Source: Bacteroidaceae bacterium
GTDB taxonomy: Bacteria > Bacteroidota > Bacteroidia > Bacteroidales > Bacteroidaceae
Direction: 5' to 3'
Length of the DNA: 10,134 nt
Assembly (NCBI GenBank): GCA_900769765.1
Contig: CAAGHW010000061.1
Location: forward strand, 1-10,134
The position numbers were made by a program, and so were the translations under genes. Of the stretch, positions 6,506 to 10,134 are shown piece by piece; position 1 is the first letter of the stretch, and every line of letters starts with the position of its first letter. Under the pieces are notes generated by a model that worked only from the letters and a program-made list of their open reading frames with translations, was not told the origin of the DNA and did not search any database.

Positions 6506-7666
6506 TTACAGTTCGCTCGATAGAACCGCTTTCGGTAATTCCCGGCAGTTGTAACCGAATGCCATTGCTTCGCCGTATGCTCCGGCAGAACGTATTGCAA
6601 GGATGTCGCCTCGTTCTGTTTCGGGTATTCTGCGTTCTTTGCAGAATACATCCGATGACTCGCATATAGGGCCTACGACATCATACAGCCCGTCGGCCTT
6701 GTCTGATGTGAGGTTCTCGATGCGGTGGTATGCGTCATACATTGCCGGGCGTATAAGGTCGTTCATGCCTGCATCCACAATAATGAATTTCTTGCATGTA
6801 CCGTGCTTGATGTATGTGGCGCGTGTAATGAGTGAACCGCATTGTGCAACAATGCTTCGGCCAAGTTCGAAATGTACCTGCTGACCGGGGAACAGCTTCA
6901 GGTTGTTCGCATATGTCGAGAAGTATAGCTCGAAGTCGGGGATAGGGTACTTGTCGGGTGCATCGTAACGTATTCCAAGACCGCCACCCACGTTTATGTG
7001 TGGCAGAATGAGGTTACGCGACTCGTGTAACAGCTCCTGCAGCTCGTTGATACGTCCGCACAAGGCTATGAAGTCGTCCATCACAAGTATCTGTGAGCCA
7101 ATGTGGAAATGCAAACCAATAAGCTCAAGGTGTTCCAGGCCTTCGATTATGTCTATCACCTCGTCGAGCTGCTCGTATTTTACTCCGAACTTGTTCTCGG
7201 CAAGGCCTGTTGTGATGTTTGAGTGTGTGTGTGCACCTACGTTGGGGTTTACTCTTATTGCAACCTGTACCTTTACGTCACGCTCTGCTGCAAGACGCTC
7301 TATGGCTTCGGCTTCGGGCACCGATTCCACATTGAAGCAGAAGATACCTGCGTCGAGTGAGTATGCTATCTCCTTGTCGGTCTTTCCTACACCTGCAAAA
7401 ACAATCTTGCCCGGACTGATGCCTGCATTGATGGCTGCACGTACCTCGCCGCCGCTGACGCAGTCGGCACCCATGCCCGATGATTTGATGATCTCGAGCA
7501 GCTGTGGGTTGAAATTCGCCTTTATGGCATAGTGTACATGGAAACCGTCGTATTTGCCTGCCTCTTCCAATGCCTTGCCGAGTGTGTTGCGCAGCAAATC
7601 TACATCGTAGTAGTAGAACGGTGTTTCTATACCCGAAAATTTTTCAACAGGGAATTTTGTTGTCAT
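6506..7666 (-). CDS. lysA: Diaminopimelate decarboxylase
   Basis: PLP-dependent enzyme that decarboxylates meso-diaminopimelate to L-lysine, the last step of lysine synthesis in the cytoplasm. The 386-residue product has the alanine-racemase-type PLP barrel followed by a C-terminal beta domain. K49 in HYAIKAN is the Schiff-base lysine; LHFHIGSQ (H186, H188) stacks on and orients the cofactor; NVGGGLGIRY binds the phosphate; E267/R270 in HFELGRS and C335/E336 in GPICESSDVF are substrate-site residues (the cysteine from the partner subunit); Y364 lies in AGAYGEAM. I start at ATG 7666 (MTTKFPVEKF), 7 bases after the lysC stop. A longer frame to 7699 would overlap lysC and adds residues foreign to the family. 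It is the last gene of the ftsE-lysC-lysA run. Confidence 0.96.
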   Translation of the reverse strand: MTTKFPVEKFSGIETPFYYYDVDLLRNTLGKALEEAGKYDGFHVHYAIKANFNPQLLEIIKSSGMGADCVSGGEVRAAINAGISPGKIVFAGVGKTDKEIAYSLDAGIFCFNVESVPEAEAIERLAAERDVKVQVAIRVNPNVGAHTHSNITTGLAENKFGVKYEQLDEVIDIIEGLEHLELIGLHFHIGSQILVMDDFIALCGRINELQELLHESRNLILPHINVGGGLGIRYDAPDKYPIPDFELYFSTYANNLKLFPGQQVHFELGRSIVAQCGSLITRATYIKHGTCKKFIIVDAGMNDLIRPAMYDAYHRIENLTSDKADGLYDVVGPICESSDVFCKERRIPETERGDILAIRSAGAYGEAMAFGYNCRELPKAVLSSEL

Positions 7667-7673
7667 TGTTCTC

Positions 7674-8996
7674 TTATTTACCTTCAAAGATTGATGCACT
7701 GAGTGAACGCAATGCTCTTACTTTATCCTCTTCGCGTACAAGGAACGAAATGTTGTAGTTGCTACCGCCGTATGATACCATGCGCACAGGAATATCCTTC
7801 ATCGCTTCCATTGCACGAGCCTCGAAGCCGGTGTTCTCCCAGTTCAAGTCACCTACAACGCAGATGATACACATGTTCTTGTCAACGGTGATTGTACCTA
7901 TTTTCTGCAACTCTGCAACAATCTCGTCAAGACGCTTGTCGTCGTCGATAGAAACTGATACACCTACCTCAGATGTACAAATCATGTCGATAGATGTGTG
8001 GTATGTTTCGAAAATCTCAAAAACCTTGCGAAGGAAACCGTAAGCAAGCAACATGCGGCCGCTCTTGATTTTTATGGCTGTGATGTTGTCCTTTGCTGCG
8101 ATAGCCTTGATTTCGCCCGGGCGTGTGAGGTTGTTGTCGATGCGTGTACCCTCGGCTGTGGGGTCCATGGTGTTCAACAGGCGTACAGGTGTTCCTGTAA
8201 GCTTGGCAGGGAGAATACATGTAGGGTGAAGAATCTTTGCACCAAAGTATGCAAGCTCCGCGCTCTCCTCGAAGTGAAGGTTGCGTACAGGCTTTGTGTT
8301 CTCTACAATACGTGGGTCGTTGTTGTGTACGCCGTCGATATCTGTCCATATCTGTACCTCGTCGGCATTAACAGCCGAACCTATAAGTGTTGCGGTGTAG
8401 TCGCTGCCACCACGCTGCAGGTTGTCGTAGCTGCCCTCGTGGTTCATGCAGATGAATCCTTGAGTGATGTAGATCTTACCTCTTTTCTCAAGGTCAACAA
8501 GCGGAAGAAGATGCTCGCGGATATATGCGATGTCGGGCTCACCGTTCACGTTCAAGCGCATGAAGTCGAGAGCATTGAGCAACTCTACATCAAGGCCAAG
8601 TTCGCGCATATAAATGGTAACCATGTTGGTAGAGATAATCTCACCCTGTGCTACAATCTCTTTCTCGAGTTCGTCGCAGAGTGGCTTTGTCGCCAAGTCG
8701 CGAAGGTGTGCGAAAATCTCATTCACCTTGTTTGTGGCACTCTTTATGGCCTCTTCGCTCTTGTAGAGGTCCTTGATGGTCTGCATATATTTAGTTTGCA
8801 GGAATGTAGAGTGTTCACACGCACCATTCACATTGCCGTTACGCAAGTAATTTGTAAATTCTATAAGTGAATTTGTTGTTCCCGACATTGCCGAAAGAAC
8901 AACTATTTTGGGTTCGCCGTCCGAAATGAGACGTACCACGTTTTGCATACGCTCGGCAGAACCTACTGATGTACCGCCAAATTTTAGAACTTTCAT
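7674..8996 (-). CDS. lysC: Aspartokinase, monofunctional
   Basis: Phosphorylates L-aspartate with ATP, the first step of the aspartate pathway to lysine/DAP, threonine and methionine. The 440-residue product is of the monofunctional LysC size, with no homoserine dehydrogenase domain. The amino-acid kinase domain covers about residues 1-285: KFGGTSVG at 5-12, LSAMSGTTN at 34-42, LQRGGSDYTA at 193-202, and TDIDGVHNNDPRIV at 218-231. Two ACT domains follow at about 300-370 (ITAIKIKSGRML to SVSIDDD) and 375-440, the usual site of allosteric feedback by lysine. Lysine sensitivity is inferred from its place beside lysA. The ATG at 8996 follows the ftsE-like stop by 11 bases, with no Shine-Dalgarno. 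No lysine riboswitch is visible at the operon's 5' end, and the leader is too short for one. Confidence 0.96.
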   Translation of the reverse strand: MKVLKFGGTSVGSAERMQNVVRLISDGEPKIVVLSAMSGTTNSLIEFTNYLRNGNVNGACEHSTFLQTKYMQTIKDLYKSEEAIKSATNKVNEIFAHLRDLATKPLCDELEKEIVAQGEIISTNMVTIYMRELGLDVELLNALDFMRLNVNGEPDIAYIREHLLPLVDLEKRGKIYITQGFICMNHEGSYDNLQRGGSDYTATLIGSAVNADEVQIWTDIDGVHNNDPRIVENTKPVRNLHFEESAELAYFGAKILHPTCILPAKLTGTPVRLLNTMDPTAEGTRIDNNLTRPGEIKAIAAKDNITAIKIKSGRMLLAYGFLRKVFEIFETYHTSIDMICTSEVGVSVSIDDDKRLDEIVAELQKIGTITVDKNMCIICVVGDLNWENTGFEARAMEAMKDIPVRMVSYGGSNYNISFLVREEDKVRALRSLSASIFEGK

Positions 8997-9007
8997 ATTG
9001 TTAAATT

Positions 9008-9907
9008 TTATTCTTGGTTTTCTGTATTTGTGTTTTCTGTTATCTCTGTATCCTGCGCAGTTGCTGTTTCCGCAATATTTGCGCTTGCGGTTTCTGTTGC
9101 CTCTTTGGCTGCAGCCTGTGTTGTGTTCAAGGTTGCCTGTACTATCTCTTGCACAAGTTCGTGTACGGCAGCCTGAGCAACAGCCTGCACTGCGATATTT
9201 GTTTGTTCCTCTTTGCTTGTCTGTTTCTCCTCTTCAATGACATGCTTGGTCATTCGCATATCCTTGCAACGGTATACGGTTCCCGGATAATCCTTAAGCC
9301 ATTGTTCGTTGTGGGTAATCATCAACACGGCCATATTCTCCTCCTTGCATATACGGTGCAATAGCTTCATGATGTAGTTTCCTGTCTCGGAATCGAGGTT
9401 ACCCGTAGGCTCATCGGCAAGCAACAGGGCAGGGCGGTTGAGTATGGCTCGTGCAATTACAACACGCTGCTGTTCGCCACCCGAAAGCTCGTGAGGGTGC
9501 TTGTATCCCTTTTGTGAAAGACCGACAAGGTCAAGAACCTCTTGTATGCGCTCCTCGCGCTGATGCTTGTCCTTCCAACCTGTGCAACGCAACACAAAGT
9601 TCAGGTTGTCGTGTATGCTGCGGTCGGTAAGCAACTGGAAATCCTGGAATACGATACCTATGTTTCGGCGTAGCTTCTGCAATTTGCGGTTGCTTATTCT
9701 TGACATATCGTATTCGTCCATAACGTACGCCTTGCCATCGGTGATATCCACCTCACCGTAGATTGTCTTAAGCAGAGTCGATTTTCCTGAACCTACCGCG
9801 CCTATGATATAAGCAAATTCACCTGTTTCCAAAGTGAATGAAACATCTTCAAGGATAACCTTTGAGTCGATGTTTATATCAACATTCTTGTATTTTATTA
9901 TTGGCAT
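9008..9907 (-). CDS. ftsE: FtsE-like ABC transporter ATPase with a low-complexity C-terminal tail
   Basis: The 299-residue product begins with a complete ABC ATPase of the FtsE/LolD/MacB group: Walker A GAVGSGKST (36-44), Q-loop VFQDFQLL (Q88), signature LSGGEQQR (141-148), Walker B LLLADEP (161-167) with E166, D-loop GNLDSE, and switch histidine H199 in ITHNEQW. The phrase RRNIGIVFQDFQLL and the overall fit favour FtsE, which works with FtsX to regulate peptidoglycan hydrolysis at division; a LolD-like role is the alternative. No ftsX lies in this operon, and in Bacteroidota ftsX usually sits apart from ftsE. The ATPase core ends near residue 222. The remaining ~75 residues are rich in Ala, Thr, Glu and Gln, which is unusual. 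I chose ATG 9907 because the longer frame to 9961 would run through the promoter. It heads the operon with lysC and lysA. Confidence 0.88.
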   Translation of the reverse strand: MPIIKYKNVDINIDSKVILEDVSFTLETGEFAYIIGAVGSGKSTLLKTIYGEVDITDGKAYVMDEYDMSRISNRKLQKLRRNIGIVFQDFQLLTDRSIHDNLNFVLRCTGWKDKHQREERIQEVLDLVGLSQKGYKHPHELSGGEQQRVVIARAILNRPALLLADEPTGNLDSETGNYIMKLLHRICKEENMAVLMITHNEQWLKDYPGTVYRCKDMRMTKHVIEEEKQTSKEEQTNIAVQAVAQAAVHELVQEIVQATLNTTQAAAKEATETASANIAETATAQDTEITENTNTENQE

Positions 9908-9931
9908 ATTTGTGCTAATATAACTTTTATA

Positions 9932-9962
9932 CAAAATTAGCCAAAATCCTTGATTGCACAAA
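9932..9962 (-). promoter_or_regulatory. Bacteroides-type promoter of the ftsE-lysC-lysA operon
   Basis: Read on the minus strand, TTTG at 9962-9959 (-33 element) is followed after exactly 19 bases by TAATTTTG at 9939-9932 (-7 element). This is a perfect match to the Bacteroidota sigma-ABfr consensus TTTG-N19-21-TAnnTTTG. Transcription should begin near 9925, which leaves a leader of roughly 20 bases before ATG 9907. The site rules out the longer N-terminus for the ATPase. Confidence 0.8.
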
Positions 9963-9972
9963 GGGTTTGGCT
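9939..9972. repeat. Imperfect inverted repeat over the operon promoter
   Basis: AGCCAAA at 9939-9945 is the exact reverse complement of TTTGGCT at 9966-9972. Inside it, CCTT (9948-9951) mirrors AAGG (9961-9964) around a nine-base centre. The repeat covers the -33 box and touches the -7 box of the minus-strand promoter. It lies upstream of the expected transcription start, so it would act as DNA, for example as an operator, unless transcription reads in from upstream. Confidence 0.5.
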
Positions 9973-10073
9973 CATTTACTTATATTATATAATATTATTT
10001 AACTGAATAAGATGTTTGGCGAAGCTTTTGATTTGCTTCTATAGTGAAAAAGAAGTATATGTTTAGTGAAAGT
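9973..10073. other. AT-rich upstream non-coding region
   Basis: No credible gene is visible. The stretch is very AT-rich and includes a 14-bp palindrome, ATATTATATAATAT, at 9982-9995. A weak five-base stem (GAAGC 10021-10025 with GCTTC 10035-10039) is also present. It may supply an AT-rich upstream element for the promoter at 9932-9962, but nothing more specific can be supported. Confidence 0.4.
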
Positions 10074-10098
10074 AAAAATCTCTTCCGAAGAGATTTTT
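10074..10098. terminator. Hairpin with the form of a bidirectional terminator
   Basis: AAAAATCTCTT at 10074-10084 pairs perfectly with AAGAGATTTTT at 10088-10098 around the three-base loop CCG (five bases if the innermost pair is open). The five T on each strand's 3' side give terminator form in both directions. It follows a possible minus-strand stop codon (10108-10110) by nine bases and probably ends a gene lying beyond the right edge. Confidence 0.65.
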
Positions 10099-10107
10099 CG
10101 AAAGAGA

Positions 10108-10134
10108 TTATTGCTTGATTATCAATACTATAAC
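10108..10134 (-). CDS. Possible last codons of a gene beyond the right edge
   Basis: On the minus strand the final 27 bases read as eight codons, VIVLIIKQ, then TAA at 10110-10108, nine bases before the terminator-like hairpin. A stop closely followed by such a hairpin is the expected arrangement for a gene end. The fragment is too short to identify, and the frame is chosen only because of this arrangement. Confidence 0.2.
   Translation of the reverse strand, partial: VIVLIIKQ

Noticed and set aside
5886..6665. A 259-residue minus-strand frame spanning the convergent gene ends
   Set aside because: It runs through the bidirectional terminator and overlaps two real genes; no motif supports it.
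7998..8870. A 290-residue open frame on the plus strand opposite lysC
   Set aside because: It is antisense to a clear aspartokinase and its Cys/Val-rich translation has no recognisable domain.
9982..9995. The 14-bp palindrome ATATTATATAATAT
   Set aside because: It is made only of A and T in very AT-rich DNA, so it is likely chance or a general AT-rich upstream element; it is mentioned only within the intergenic region.
10032..10065. A plus-strand promoter-like pair (TTTG and TATGTTTA) near the right edge
   Set aside because: The spacing is 22 bases, the last -7 base mismatches, and a terminator-like hairpin follows directly with no gene in view.
1..10134. Mobile element, CRISPR array, tRNA/rRNA, toxin-antitoxin or defence genes
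   Set aside because: I found no transposase or integrase motifs, regularly spaced repeats, tRNA-like cloverleaf, or small paired toxin-antitoxin frames; all sizeable genes are accounted for as metabolic or envelope genes.

Overview
The window reads as ordinary chromosomal DNA from a member of the Bacteroidales (Bacteroidota; Bacteroides/Prevotella-like). The grounds are an Smr-domain protein of the Bacteroidales DUF2027 type, a Bacteroidota-type Wzi-family outer-membrane protein, lipoproteins with short lipoboxes, starts that mostly lack a Shine-Dalgarno sequence, and one promoter that matches the Bacteroides TTTG-N19-TAnnTTTG pattern. The first 31 bases are not biological: they are Illumina TruSeq read-1 adapter left on the contig end, so the genome sequence begins at base 32.

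Left part, plus strand (32-6443): the 3' end of the Smr-domain gene; a short gap with an A/T-rich hairpin; then a tightly packed run of six genes. These are pepT (peptidase T), a Wzi-family outer-membrane protein, a small lipocalin-like lipoprotein, a LolC/LolE/FtsX-type ABC permease, a small exported beta-barrel-like protein, and a calcineurin-like metallophosphoesterase lipoprotein. From the Wzi gene on, genes overlap or are separated by no more than about 40 bases, so 1738-6443 is very probably one transcription unit, possibly starting at pepT. All five products after pepT are envelope proteins.

Middle: a perfect 15-bp stem hairpin at 6466-6499 separates two convergent operons and should terminate both.

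Right part, minus strand (9907 down to 6506): ftsE-like ABC ATPase, lysC (aspartokinase) and lysA (diaminopimelate decarboxylase), with gaps of 11 and 7 bases. lysC and lysA are the first and last enzymes of the lysine/meso-diaminopimelate route. DAP is also a peptidoglycan precursor, and FtsE works with FtsX in controlling peptidoglycan cleavage at division, so the operon has a loose cell-wall theme. The promoter is recognisable at 9932-9962 and lies inside an imperfect inverted repeat. The FtsE-like protein has an unusual low-complexity Ala/Thr/Glu/Gln tail of about 75 residues.

Right edge (9908-10134): non-coding upstream DNA with AT-rich sequence, a hairpin with terminator form, and perhaps the last few codons of another minus-strand gene. 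I found no mobile element, CRISPR array, tRNA or rRNA, and no clear sign of a new defence or biosynthetic system. The most interesting points are the envelope gene cluster, the FtsE tail, the promoter-spanning inverted repeat and the adapter artefact.
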